Positions 8,751-17,414 are shown, counted from the first letter of the stretch. The stretch is DNA of 64,000 nucleotides from an uncultured Muribaculaceae bacterium (GCA_910587475.1 CAJUMR010000002.1:48476-112475), one strand, 5' to 3'. Notes: generated by a model from the letters alone, not told the origin. Made by a program: numbers and translations.

Positions 8751-10235
8751 ATGTCAGATCTTTCAAGAAGAGACTTTTTAAAAAAGAGCAGTCTCGCTGT
8801 TGCGGGAATGATGATTACCCCGACAATCGTTCCGCCCGAAGTACTCGGTAAAACCACCGGACGCACAGCTCCGAGTGACCGTCTTAACATTTTAGGAGTC
8901 GGCATAGGCGGCCGAGGAGCTGCCGATCTTGCAGCGATGGAAACTGAAAATATCATCGGTCTTTGTGACTGCGACTGGAAATATGCCAAGCATATATTCG
9001 ACAAATATCCTAAAGCAAAGCGTTACAGCGACTATCGCAAGATGTACGATGATATGCTCAAAGACGCTGATGCTGTGATGGTGGCCACTGCCGACCACAC
9101 CCATGCTATCATCGCCGCGCAGGCCATCGAGGCCGGCAAACATGTCTATGTTGAAAAACCGCTGACTCTTTATCCTTACGAGTCAAGATTGCTGACCAAG
9201 CTTGCTAAAAAACATAAGGTGGCGACACAGATGGGTAATCAGGGTGCTTCGAGCGCAGGCTCGCGTAAGGCGATCAACTGGCTGCGCAACGGAGAGATCG
9301 GCGAGGTGACACGCATCGAAGCTTTCACAAACCGTCCGATCTGGCCTCAGGGCATGCCTGCACCGAAAGAGGCGATGGCTGTGCCCGAAACCTTGAACTG
9401 GGATGCGTTTGTTGGTCCGGCCAAATATAGACCTTACAACGCTGCCTACACACCTTGGAATTTCCGTGGATGGTGGGATTTCGGCTCCGGCGCGCTCGGC
9501 GATATGGCCAACCATATTCTGCAAGTGCCTTTCCAGGCTCTTAACCTTGGTTATCCCTCAGCAGTCATTGGCAGTTCGACAATGCTGATGAGCGATTCTT
9601 GTCCTTCAGCAGAAAAGATCACATATAAATTCCCCGCGAGAGACAATATGCCTCGTCTTGCCCTGCCGGCAGTCGAACTGACATGGTACGACGGCGGTCT
9701 GATGCCTAATCTTCCCGACAACATGCCCGAAGGCAAGAAGTTCGACGAAAACGGAGCGGTTGTGCTCTATGGAACTAAAGATACCATGGTCGTAGGCACT
9801 TATGGCAGCGATCCGATATTATGCTCGGGCCGCGTACCCGATGTTCCGCAGCTTTGCCGTGTTGTTGAAGGTGACAACCATCAGCAGGACTGGATCAGGG
9901 CATGTAAGGAAAGTCCTGAAAACAGAGTGCCGAGCGAATCCGACTTTATGTTTGCCGGTCCGCTTAACGAAATGATCACTATGGGAGTGGCCGCTGTGCG
10001 TCTGCAAGGTCTCAACCAGTGGCTCGACTGGGATGGAGAGAACATGCGTTTCACCAATATTCCTGCCGATGCAACAATCTCGAATGTGATTGAGGATAAG
10101 TTCCAGATCCACGACGGACACCCGACATTCGACCGCACCTACACAGAGCCTATCAACGCCAACCTTTATGCCGAGCAACTGATCAAGCCTGTCTACCGCG
10201 ACGGTTGGGTGCTGCCCGAAATGCCGCTTGTTTAA
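8751..10235 (+). CDS. Tat-exported Gfo/Idh/MocA oxidoreductase (second, tandem copy)
   Basis: A second 494 aa oxidoreductase, 44 bp after the first, with the same architecture: twin-arginine signal SRRDFLKKSS, Rossmann motif GVGIGGRGAADL and the EKP motif in HVYVEKPLTLYPYES. Most residues match the first copy without a single length change. Differences cluster in the middle (around residues 195-235 and 340-400), where substrate contacts would be expected. The two genes differ at many silent sites through most of their length but are nearly identical in DNA over the last 200 coding bases (about 9965-10165 against 8440-8640), which suggests gene conversion after an older duplication. It probably acts on a related but different glycoside. 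Confidence 0.9.
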   Translation: MSDLSRRDFLKKSSLAVAGMMITPTIVPPEVLGKTTGRTAPSDRLNILGVGIGGRGAADLAAMETENIIGLCDCDWKYAKHIFDKYPKAKRYSDYRKMYDDMLKDADAVMVATADHTHAIIAAQAIEAGKHVYVEKPLTLYPYESRLLTKLAKKHKVATQMGNQGASSAGSRKAINWLRNGEIGEVTRIEAFTNRPIWPQGMPAPKEAMAVPETLNWDAFVGPAKYRPYNAAYTPWNFRGWWDFGSGALGDMANHILQVPFQALNLGYPSAVIGSSTMLMSDSCPSAEKITYKFPARDNMPRLALPAVELTWYDGGLMPNLPDNMPEGKKFDENGAVVLYGTKDTMVVGTYGSDPILCSGRVPDVPQLCRVVEGDNHQQDWIRACKESPENRVPSESDFMFAGPLNEMITMGVAAVRLQGLNQWLDWDGENMRFTNIPADATISNVIEDKFQIHDGHPTFDRTYTEPINANLYAEQLIKPVYRDGWVLPEMPLV

Positions 10236-10280
10236 TAGCCTTTCTGAATAATCACCAAACTAATTCATATTAAAACCCAA

Positions 10281-11108
10281 ATGAACAAATCAATATTATT
10301 TGCAGCGTCGTCAATTGTGCTGGCGTGCGGTCTGACCGCATGCGGAGCTAAGAAAACTGAGGCTGCAGACGAAAACAATCAGAAACAGACTGCCACACTC
10401 TCTTACTCGACCGAACGTTACGGCGAAGAAACCGCTCAGGCTGAGTTCCCGGTAGATGAAGACGGATATATAGTCATATTCGATGGCGTAGATGTCACCG
10501 GTTGGCGTGGATATGGCAAGGACCATGTTCCCGAACGTTGGCTCGTCGAGGACAGTTGTCTGCATTTTGTGCGTGGCGAAGGTGAAGGCGGAGACATGAT
10601 GTTTGCGCATAAGTTCGATAACTTCGATGTCGAATTCGAATGGAAAGTCTCTGAAGGAGCTAATTCAGGGTTCTTCTATCTTGGTCAGGAGGCTATGAGT
10701 CCTGAAGGCAATCTGGAGTATATGTGCATGTCGGCACCTGAATATCAGATCCTCGACAATGCCAATCATCCCGATGCCAAACTTGGCGTCGACGGCAATC
10801 GCCAGTCGGCATCGCTCTACGATATGATCCCCGCAAAACCTCAGAATTCCAAGCCATGGGGTGAGTGGAATACCGCCCGTGTCGTAGTCAATGACGGCAA
10901 GGTTACTCACTATCAGAACGGAGAGGTCGTTCTTGAATACGAACTCTGGACTCCCGAATGGACCGAGAGATTGCAGAATTGCAAGTTCAGCGAGACCGAA
11001 TGGCCTGCTGCATTTGTGCTTCTGAACACCAAACACGGTGGTTACATGGCTTTCCAGGACCACGGTGATGAAGTGTGGTATAGAAATATCAGAGTTAAGG
11101 AATTGTAA
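10281..11108 (+). CDS. DUF1080 (3-keto-disaccharide hydrolase family) lipoprotein
   Basis: A 275 aa exported lipoprotein with the lipobox LTAC at residues 18-21. From about residue 55 it forms a DUF1080 concanavalin-like jelly roll (PVDEDGYIVIFDGVDVTGWRG, WKVSEGANSGFFYL, NRQSASLYDMIPAKPQN, HGGYMAFQDHGDEVWYRNI). Proteins of this family are described as acting on 3-keto-glycosides, cleaving the bond after oxidation at C3. Here it follows two sugar oxidoreductases and precedes a paralogue with only 11 bp between them, which supports such a role. Whether it faces the periplasm or the cell surface is not clear. Confidence 0.88.
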   Translation: MNKSILFAASSIVLACGLTACGAKKTEAADENNQKQTATLSYSTERYGEETAQAEFPVDEDGYIVIFDGVDVTGWRGYGKDHVPERWLVEDSCLHFVRGEGEGGDMMFAHKFDNFDVEFEWKVSEGANSGFFYLGQEAMSPEGNLEYMCMSAPEYQILDNANHPDAKLGVDGNRQSASLYDMIPAKPQNSKPWGEWNTARVVVNDGKVTHYQNGEVVLEYELWTPEWTERLQNCKFSETEWPAAFVLLNTKHGGYMAFQDHGDEVWYRNIRVKEL

Positions 11109-11119
11109 CAACAGACACT

Positions 11120-12013
11120 ATGAATAAAACCATATTGCTATTAGGCGTGGCTGCTGTTGCGATGTTGTCGTCGTGCGGCAACAGCAACAAGTGCTCGTGT
11201 GACTGCAGTTGCAATGGATGCAGCTGCAGCGGAGAAGCTAAAGCGGTTGATGAAAACCGTGGAGAATATCAGATCGCAGATCGTGCTCAGGTCGACATCT
11301 CGAATTATCCGGTCGATGAAGAGGGTTATACCGTCCTTTTTGACGGAACCACCCTCAATGGATGGCGCGGCTACGGCATGGATGCCGCCCCGACAAGCTG
11401 GAATGTCGAAGACGGAGCAATTCATCTTGTCGGTTCCGGCACAGGTGAGGCTCAGATGGAAGGTGGCGGAGATCTTATTTTCCCTCACAAATTCAAGAAC
11501 TTCGAACTTGAACTCGAATACAAGATTTCGAAAGGCGGCAATTCTGGCATATTCTATCTTGCCCAGGAAGCCACAACCAAAGAGGATGGCAAGGATGTCT
11601 ATCTTCCTATATGGCAGTCTGCTTCTGAATATCAGGTACTCGACAACGAGAATCATGAGGATGCTAAACTTGGGGTTGACGGCAACCGCCAGTCGGCGTC
11701 GCTCTATGACATGATCCCGGCAAAACCGCAGAATGCAAAGCCTTACGGAGAATGGAACAAGGCTAAGATCGTAGTCTATAAAGGCACTGTGATCCATTCT
11801 CAGAATGGAGAGAATGTGCTCGAATATCACCTTTGGACTCCGAAGTGGAAACAGATGCTCAAGGACAGCAAGTTCAATGAGAACGGAGACTTCCCCTGTG
11901 CTTACAAGCTGATGGTTGACATGGGCGGTAAGAACCACGAAGGTTATATCGGACTGCAGGATCACGGCGATGACGTGTGGTATCGTAATATCCGCATCAA
12001 GGAAATGGAATAA
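11120..12013 (+). CDS. DUF1080 lipoprotein with Cys-rich N-terminal linker
   Basis: A 297 aa paralogue of the upstream DUF1080 protein. It shares the core motifs VLFDGTTLNGWRGYG, GGNSGIFYLAQE, NRQSASLYDMIPAKPQN and LQDHGDDVWYRNI. The unusual part is the mature N-terminus: the lipobox SSC is followed at once by a short stretch with six more cysteines (KCSCDCSCNGCSCSG). Such a linker could bind metal or form disulfides, and is absent from the upstream copy. An insertion of about 10 residues relative to the first copy lies in the region after FYLAQE, which may alter the binding site. Hydrolase or lyase action on a 3-keto-glycoside is inferred from family and context. Confidence 0.88.
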   Translation: MNKTILLLGVAAVAMLSSCGNSNKCSCDCSCNGCSCSGEAKAVDENRGEYQIADRAQVDISNYPVDEEGYTVLFDGTTLNGWRGYGMDAAPTSWNVEDGAIHLVGSGTGEAQMEGGGDLIFPHKFKNFELELEYKISKGGNSGIFYLAQEATTKEDGKDVYLPIWQSASEYQVLDNENHEDAKLGVDGNRQSASLYDMIPAKPQNAKPYGEWNKAKIVVYKGTVIHSQNGENVLEYHLWTPKWKQMLKDSKFNENGDFPCAYKLMVDMGGKNHEGYIGLQDHGDDVWYRNIRIKEME

Positions 12014-12045
12014 GAATTTATTAACTTATAAATCAGTTAGAAAAA

Positions 12046-12957
12046 ATGAACTATAAATCAATTGTGCTGACACTTGCTGTTTGTTCGGCCTTTGCCGGAT
12101 GTAAACAGGCTCAGCCGGCTGAAGAACAGCTTCCCGACAAGGATCTGTCGCTGCAGCTCTATTCAATAAGGGAGGTGATCGGCGATTCTGCCCTTTACGC
12201 TCAGAATCATGAAGAAGTGTTGAAGCAACTCGGCGAAATGGGTTACAAGAGCGTGGAAGCTGCAAACTATAAACCCGGTAAGTTCTACGGTGTCAGCCCT
12301 GAGCAATTCAAGGCCGACTGCGAGGCTGCTGGTCTCAAGGCTTTGTCCTCTCACACGACCAGAGTCCTTACTCCAGAAGAAATTGCTAATCATGACTTTG
12401 AAGATGCCATGAAATGGTGGGATCAGGCTATTGCCGACCACAAGGCTGCCGGAATGGAATATATAGTCACTCCGTGGAGCACAATGCCTGCAAGCATGGA
12501 GGAAGCTCAGACGCTTTGCGACTATCACAACGCAATCGGTCGTAAATGCAATGAGGCCGGATTGAAGTATGGCTATCATACCCATTCGCAGGAGTTTGAC
12601 AAGATCGGTGGAAGCGACAAGGTCTGGATGGAGTATCTGGTTGAAAATACAGATCCTGAAAACATGTTCTGGCAGCTTGATGTCTATCTTGCGGTGAAAG
12701 CCGGCGAGAGTCCGGTAGAATATATCAAAAAGTACCCCGGACGTTTTGCCATGTTGCACATCAAAGATAAATACGAACTCGGACAGAGCGGCATGGTCAA
12801 TCTCGAACCGGTATTTTTGGCTGCAGCAGATTCAGGCCTTGAATACTATGTAGTGGAACAGGAAGGCACTGACGGTTCTCACTCCATAATGGAAGGAGTC
12901 GCTATGGATGCTGACTATCTTCGTAAAGCCGACTATGTAAAACCGAGCTATAAGTAA
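12046..12957 (+). CDS. Xylose-isomerase-like TIM-barrel lipoprotein (sugar phosphate isomerase/epimerase family)
   Basis: A 303 aa exported lipoprotein (lipobox FAGC) with an AP-endonuclease-2/xylose-isomerase TIM barrel. Family signs are LSLQLYSIRE at the first strand, GYKSVEAANY, YGYHTHSQEF, FWQLDVYLAVKAGESP, FAMLHIKDK and YYVVEQEGT, which hold the usual metal-ligand His, Asp and Glu positions. Such enzymes act as isomerases, epimerases or lyases on keto sugars. As last gene of the operon it could process the product of the oxidoreductase and DUF1080 steps outside the cytoplasm. Its exact reaction is unknown. A strong terminator follows at 13009-13058. Confidence 0.88.
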   Translation: MNYKSIVLTLAVCSAFAGCKQAQPAEEQLPDKDLSLQLYSIREVIGDSALYAQNHEEVLKQLGEMGYKSVEAANYKPGKFYGVSPEQFKADCEAAGLKALSSHTTRVLTPEEIANHDFEDAMKWWDQAIADHKAAGMEYIVTPWSTMPASMEEAQTLCDYHNAIGRKCNEAGLKYGYHTHSQEFDKIGGSDKVWMEYLVENTDPENMFWQLDVYLAVKAGESPVEYIKKYPGRFAMLHIKDKYELGQSGMVNLEPVFLAAADSGLEYYVVEQEGTDGSHSIMEGVAMDADYLRKADYVKPSYK

Positions 12958-12969
12958 TCGTAAAGGTTT

Positions 12970-12990
12970 GTAAATCAGCGATTGATTTAC
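12970..12990 (+). other. Small hairpin downstream of the 3-keto-glycoside operon
   Basis: An 8-bp perfect inverted repeat (GTAAATCA / TGATTTAC, loop 5) lies between the last stop codon and the main terminator. It may stabilise the 3' end of the mRNA. No U tract follows. Confidence 0.4.
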
Positions 12991-13008
12991 AATAGCCGAA
13001 GATTGAGA

Positions 13009-13058
13009 CCAAACGTTGGACAACCGTCATATGCCGTTGTCTGACGTTTGGCTTTTTT
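13009..13058 (+). terminator. Intrinsic terminator of the 3-keto-glycoside operon
   Basis: A two-part hairpin: outer stem CCAAACGT/ACGTTTGG and inner stem GACAAC/GTTGTC, followed by C and six T. This is the clearest rho-independent terminator on the plus strand in the left half of the window. Confidence 0.9.
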
Positions 13059-13127
13059 GTATATGCAGGGATCGGGCTTTAAGCGCTTGTGCCATATAAT
13101 TTTAACAGGCAGTTTTTTTGTCGGTCA

Positions 13128-13160
13128 TTGCATAAATGTTATTACTTTTGCTTATATTTG
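13128..13160 (+). promoter_or_regulatory. Promoter of the CHASE2/caspase pair
   Basis: TTG (13128-13130), 22 bases, TATATTTG (13153-13160). The spacing is slightly long but the -7 box is perfect. It lies 21 bases before the ATG at 13182 and inside the open frame that extends back to a GTG at 13089, so it decides the start. Confidence 0.65.
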
Positions 13161-13181
13161 TTGTCTAAACCTATCAATGCG

Positions 13182-14426
13182 ATGAAAACCTTGTTAAGAG
13201 CTAATTACCATCATTGCAGAGCCATCCTGACTGTGCTCGGGAGGTGGATCCGGCGTGTGGTAATAGAGTCGAGACTTGGCCGGGCTATCACTTCTTTGAT
13301 TATATCGCTTATACTTGTTGCAGGAGATTATTTTTTAGATAATTACCCGTACCCTGTCCTTGACGATGTCGACAAACTTGGGTTCACCGAACTGTTGTCG
13401 CAACGCATGGCTCATGAAGCAGATGATTCGGTTTTATATCTTAATGTTGCTTACGACAAGGAGCTTGTGCCTGTAGCCGATGATTTCGGAGACACGATTG
13501 GGTCGGCTGTTATAACCGATCGGTCGGTGTTGTTGCATCTGTTGCATGTCGCACGTCATGCCGATTATCGGTTTATGGTTCTCGATGTGAGGTTCGAGCA
13601 AGGTTTTACAACAGAAGTTGATTCAGCGTTGTGGGCGGCCATGTCTGTAATGCCGAGGTTCGCTTATAGCATCCATTCGGAGTCTGAAGACGCGGTTGAC
13701 GCAAAAGCCCGTCATGCGGCTGCGTTGTCAGACTATGGCGCGACTCTTTCCACAGGCTTCACTCGTTGGCAGTATCTTCAGAAAGCAGGAGAGTCTATGC
13801 CTTTGGCGATGTATCGTTCAATTGATGGTGGTAGTATTGGCCGCCGCGGGCTGTTCTATTTTGACAACGGACGATTGTGCCGAAACACTCTTTTCATCCC
13901 TCTGTCTTCCGATCTGTTGCTTGCTGAGCGCGATAATGGAGAAGTGAGATATCCGCTTCTCGGAGGGCAGGTGATGCGTTGGAATACTGACGCCGAGTTA
14001 GCTGCAATGATGTGCGGCCGTATAGTTGTGATCGGAGATTTCGAAGGGGACACCCACGACACGTATATAGGTGCTGTTCCGGGGCCGGCTATCATCCACA
14101 GCGCATATCTCGGGTTACATCGAGGTCGTCATCTTGTCAACTGGTGGTTTACGGCTGCTATGTTTGTGCTTTACGCGGCGATGTGTGCAGGCGTCCTTGC
14201 CGGAGGCAGCTTGTGGCAACGTTTTGCGTGGGTGAGGCGTCATCCCGCTGTAAGTACCTTGCTTTCTTTTGTCGGTTGGGAAGTGGTGCTTAATTTGGTA
14301 GGGATTGTAATGTATCTGGCTTTTGCCGAAAGTTTCATATCAATTCTTCCGGCGCTGACGCTGACTTTTCTCGGATGGGCGAGACAGCATGTTGGCGGTT
14401 CATCTTGCGATGCTTATCGTGATTAA
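13182..14426 (+). CDS. CHASE2-type membrane sensor protein without output domain
   Basis: A 414 aa membrane protein. One TM helix (about residues 30-47, ITSLIISLILVAGDYFLD) leads into a large extracytoplasmic domain of CHASE2 type: VLYLNVAYDKELV, ITDRSVLLHLLHVARHADYRFMVLDVRFEQG, the central FFDNGR-like turn and MCGRIVVIGDFEGDTHDTYIGAVPGPAIIHSAYLGL. This ends in three TM helices. CHASE2 proteins normally carry a cytoplasmic kinase, cyclase or protease module; here the protein stops soon after the last helix. The next gene, 37 bp on, encodes an exported caspase-fold protein, so the pair may be a split sensor/effector. The open frame reaches 13089 (GTG), but a promoter inside the extension favours the ATG at 13182. 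The CHASE2 call rests on pattern recognition. Confidence 0.75.
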   Translation: MKTLLRANYHHCRAILTVLGRWIRRVVIESRLGRAITSLIISLILVAGDYFLDNYPYPVLDDVDKLGFTELLSQRMAHEADDSVLYLNVAYDKELVPVADDFGDTIGSAVITDRSVLLHLLHVARHADYRFMVLDVRFEQGFTTEVDSALWAAMSVMPRFAYSIHSESEDAVDAKARHAAALSDYGATLSTGFTRWQYLQKAGESMPLAMYRSIDGGSIGRRGLFYFDNGRLCRNTLFIPLSSDLLLAERDNGEVRYPLLGGQVMRWNTDAELAAMMCGRIVVIGDFEGDTHDTYIGAVPGPAIIHSAYLGLHRGRHLVNWWFTAAMFVLYAAMCAGVLAGGSLWQRFAWVRRHPAVSTLLSFVGWEVVLNLVGIVMYLAFAESFISILPALTLTFLGWARQHVGGSSCDAYRD

Positions 14427-14463
14427 AATTATAATATAACTGAAAATCAAAAACCATATCATT

Positions 14464-16047
14464 ATGTTACGAAGTCTATTAGTACTATTTCTGATGTTCT
14501 CGATCATGCCGCTGTCCGTATCGGCAGACAAGCTGAAAATAACACGTCTGACAGACGGGGCGGTCAGTGTCGGTGGCCGTAGTCTCAAGCCTGGCGATGT
14601 GTTTGATGACAGCGAAACCATCAAATGGTCGAAACCGACTCAGCAGATGGAGGCAAAAAACACAGTTACAGGAGCGATATATCATTTCTCTGCCCGTCAG
14701 TTCGCATCCAAAAATGGAGTTGCGACCATCAAAGATTTTTTTATGCGGATCAACAAAGCGTCGACCCGAAAGGCTGAAGGAGCAGATCTTGTCTTTACCG
14801 TATCGCCGGTCTCTGGAAATTTCCCCGAGAAGAGAATCGCGCTTGTGATCGCCAATACCAACTACACCAATATTTCGTCGCTCCGCAATCCGATGTACGA
14901 TGCCGAAGCGATGGCAGAGTCACTCGGAAAACTCGGTTTTGATGTCCTGGAGGCTTATGATTGCGACTACACCGATATGACTTCGGCTTTGAATTCGTTT
15001 GCAGGAAAAGCAAAAGACTATGATGTGGCATTGTTCTATTATTCCGGTCATGGGCTTCAGGAGGACGGGCGCAACTATCTGATACCCGTTACAGCCAATC
15101 TCGAATTCAAGTCAGAGCTGACGCGCTGTCTCGATGCTTACGATGTGCTGGAACGGGTCGAGGCAACGGGTGTGGAAAACCGAATTGTTTGTCTTGATGC
15201 TTGCCGCGACGTGAAGACTTCGTGGACGCGTTCGGCAGCCGGTGGTCTGACCACAATGGAAGGAAACCCAGGAACGGCGGTTATCTGTTCGACCAGAAGC
15301 GGACAGGTTGCCCTTGATGGAGAAACTGACAACAGCCCGTTCACTTCTGCATTTGTAAATGCGTTGGGCGAGAAAGGACGCGGTTTTTCCGATATGATGA
15401 GCCGGGTGGTCAAATCGACATATGAAGCCACGAACCATCGCCAGTGTCCGATCGTCAACGGAACACTCTTGAGCGATTTTGTATTTAATCCGCTCGGAGA
15501 GACAATACGCACTATTGTTGCAACTGCTGCAAGAGCTCCACAGGCTGCTTCAGCTTCACAATCGTCAGTCGCGCAGAGGACTGCTGACGCACCTGTCGCA
15601 TCAAGGGCTGCTGTATCTGTGCCGGTTGTGCAGTGCGATGTGCCGGGATTGAAAGTCGGAGTGTCTAATGCGGTGAGAATGGGTCGCAACGTCTTTGTCG
15701 ACGTGCTGTTTGTCAATGAAGGAGAGAAAGCCAAGACGGCAGGCTTTGTAGGAAAAGAGCCTTGTGCCGGATATGATGAATACATGACATGCGCGTGGGA
15801 TGACAGTGGAGAAGAATATCAGATGGAGCGTGGCCGCATCATTCCTCATAAGGGAGAGGACCGCATCTATCAGCCTATTGTTCTGCAACCGGGGGTGCCG
15901 GTGAAGGTGCGCCTGATGATTGTCGACGTTCCGTCGGGAGTCGCCTCTTTCCCGATGCTGACTATGGCTTTCCGCGATCTTATGCCATATGAGTCATATG
16001 GTCAGGCGCTTATACGAGTCCGCAATGTCAATATAACGACGAAATGA
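14464..16047 (+). CDS. Exported caspase-family (peptidase C14-like) protein
   Basis: A 527 aa protein with a signal peptide (residues 1-21), a small beta-rich N-terminal domain (about 22-100) and a caspase/metacaspase domain (about 120-345): KRIALVIANTNYTNISSLRNP, catalytic His196 in FYYSGHG, catalytic Cys247 in CLDACRD, then AVICSTRSGQVALDG and SPFTSAFVNAL. A Ser/Ala/Thr-rich linker (about 355-390) precedes a C-terminal beta domain of about 135 residues (CDVPGLKVGVSNAVRMGRN). Both catalytic residues are present, so it should be an active cysteine protease, acting outside the cytoplasm. It follows the CHASE2 gene by 37 bp and the pair shares one promoter. Substrate and trigger are unknown. 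Confidence 0.88.
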   Translation: MLRSLLVLFLMFSIMPLSVSADKLKITRLTDGAVSVGGRSLKPGDVFDDSETIKWSKPTQQMEAKNTVTGAIYHFSARQFASKNGVATIKDFFMRINKASTRKAEGADLVFTVSPVSGNFPEKRIALVIANTNYTNISSLRNPMYDAEAMAESLGKLGFDVLEAYDCDYTDMTSALNSFAGKAKDYDVALFYYSGHGLQEDGRNYLIPVTANLEFKSELTRCLDAYDVLERVEATGVENRIVCLDACRDVKTSWTRSAAGGLTTMEGNPGTAVICSTRSGQVALDGETDNSPFTSAFVNALGEKGRGFSDMMSRVVKSTYEATNHRQCPIVNGTLLSDFVFNPLGETIRTIVATAARAPQAASASQSSVAQRTADAPVASRAAVSVPVVQCDVPGLKVGVSNAVRMGRNVFVDVLFVNEGEKAKTAGFVGKEPCAGYDEYMTCAWDDSGEEYQMERGRIIPHKGEDRIYQPIVLQPGVPVKVRLMIVDVPSGVASFPMLTMAFRDLMPYESYGQALIRVRNVNITTK

Positions 16048-16102
16048 TATAATTATCCCCGGACACTGCATTTCTTTTGCCGTCGTCCGGGGATAATTAT
16101 AT
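16047..16102. terminator. Bidirectional terminator between caspase gene and GHL10 gene
   Basis: An 18-bp perfect inverted repeat (16047-16064 and 16085-16102; core ATTATCCCCGGAC) with a 20-base loop sits between two convergent genes. On the plus strand ATTTT follows. The left arm begins at the last base of the caspase stop codon. Confidence 0.85.
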
Positions 16103-16112
16103 ATTTTACGGA

Positions 16113-17414
16113 TTACTTATTGGCGGTCTTGTAATCGTCGAGGGCTTTTTTGATAGAGCCCCAAAGATTCCGGTCGTGGATCTGCGATATATCGAAGATG
16201 CGCAGATTGCCTGTCTTTTGCAGACTCATCGAAGCAGCCTCATACATGTTGTCGGGATTGTCGGGATTGTTGTCGTGGTTGACGGCATAGAGCGAACCGA
16301 CAAGCTTGCAGTCTCCGTGGAGAAGTGTGTCCGCGCGGTTGTAGGCATATTCGATAGATTCGTTGTCGTCTGCACCGTGGACTCTTTCAAGGTATGCTCC
16401 GGCGGCAAACACGTCAATGTGCGGAGCGAAGCCGGCGGCCTGATATTCAGGAGTGCCGAAGTCGTAGGCCATCGCCCATGATGATTTTGGCGATGCCCAG
16501 TTCTGGCCGTTGAAGCGGATGGCATGAATCCAAGTGGCCGCCCAGTATTCTACGTCAACGTCGGGCTTGGCTGCGTGGATAGTATCTGCTGCTTTTTTGA
16601 TGAAGTCGCTGATGACCTGAGCACGCCATGCCCACCACTGATTGATATATGGGCCTTCGACGCGGTTGCCCTCTGCATCGTATGACATAACGTCGCCGGG
16701 CCAGTTTTCAAGTTTCTTTCCGATATATTTTTCGAATTCATTTCTTGAAAAGTCAGAGAAGTCGCTTTCGGCGTCGGGGTAGCGGCAGTAGTCGAGAGAG
16801 AAGCCGTCGATGTCATATTTGTTGACGAGTTCGTCGATCAGCTTCAGTTCATATTCCTGCACTTCAGGACGTGCGGGATTGAGGAAGGCTGCTGCTTTGC
16901 GGGTGTCGCGCATATCGCCGAATGTACCGTCGGGTTTATATTCGGTGCATAACCATTTGTCGTAAATGGTATCTTGAAAGCACATTCCCCTCTGCCAGTA
17001 AGGTGATCCGCATGGCATCACGGAAAATGATGCGGTGATGCGCATTCCCAATCGGTGACATTCGTCAACGAAATACTGCAGGTAGTCCCAGTCGCGGTTG
17101 AGCGGCTCGGGGGTAACACCTTCGATGTAATCAAGGTAGGGGAGATAGTCGCTGCGGTACAGCACTTTGCCGTAGTTCGGTTTTACATCGAGAACGATGT
17201 GATTGAAACCTGTTTCGTGGCACTTTTCAAGATACCACGTGATGCTGTCGCGGTCAGAAAAGCGGATGAAATTGGCATCGGCAGCACACGATACATAGAC
17301 TTCAGGTTCGTCGGCGCTTTCGGTGTTGTTGGCAGAACATGATGAGATTGACAACAGCACCGGGGCAGCGGCTGCTGCAAGAAGAGTGATTAGACTTGAT
17401 CTTAGTTTAATCAT
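16113..17414 (-). CDS. GHL10-type glycosidase-like lipoprotein (family-10-like TIM barrel)
   Basis: A 433 aa exported lipoprotein (lipobox SSC near residue 27) with a TIM barrel of the GHL10 (YngK-like) type. Signs are TGFNHIVLDVKPNYGKVLYRS, RDWDYLQYFVDECHRLGMRITASFSV, FLNPARPEVQEYELKLIDELVNKYDIDGFSLDYCRYP (conserved end of strand 4 with the LDYxRYP motif) and DVEYWAATWIHA. GHL10 enzymes are linked to cell-wall or host glycan cleavage, but this substrate is unknown. Its start overlaps the gtrA-like gene by 8 bp, so it is cotranscribed with pheS-nth-TRIC-gtrA, an odd setting for a surface enzyme. Confidence 0.82.
   Translation of the reverse strand: MIKLRSSLITLLAAAAAPVLLSISSCSANNTESADEPEVYVSCAADANFIRFSDRDSITWYLEKCHETGFNHIVLDVKPNYGKVLYRSDYLPYLDYIEGVTPEPLNRDWDYLQYFVDECHRLGMRITASFSVMPCGSPYWQRGMCFQDTIYDKWLCTEYKPDGTFGDMRDTRKAAAFLNPARPEVQEYELKLIDELVNKYDIDGFSLDYCRYPDAESDFSDFSRNEFEKYIGKKLENWPGDVMSYDAEGNRVEGPYINQWWAWRAQVISDFIKKAADTIHAAKPDVDVEYWAATWIHAIRFNGQNWASPKSSWAMAYDFGTPEYQAAGFAPHIDVFAAGAYLERVHGADDNESIEYAYNRADTLLHGDCKLVGSLYAVNHDNNPDNPDNMYEAASMSLQKTGNLRIFDISQIHDRNLWGSIKKALDDYKTANK

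Noticed and set aside
11141..11965. 274-residue open frame on the minus strand
   Set aside because: Antisense to the second DUF1080 gene, which has clear family motifs and a lipobox.
12970..13058. Riboswitch or small RNA between the TIM-barrel and CHASE2 genes
   Set aside because: The hairpins lie directly after a stop codon and end in a T run before the next promoter, which fits a terminator.
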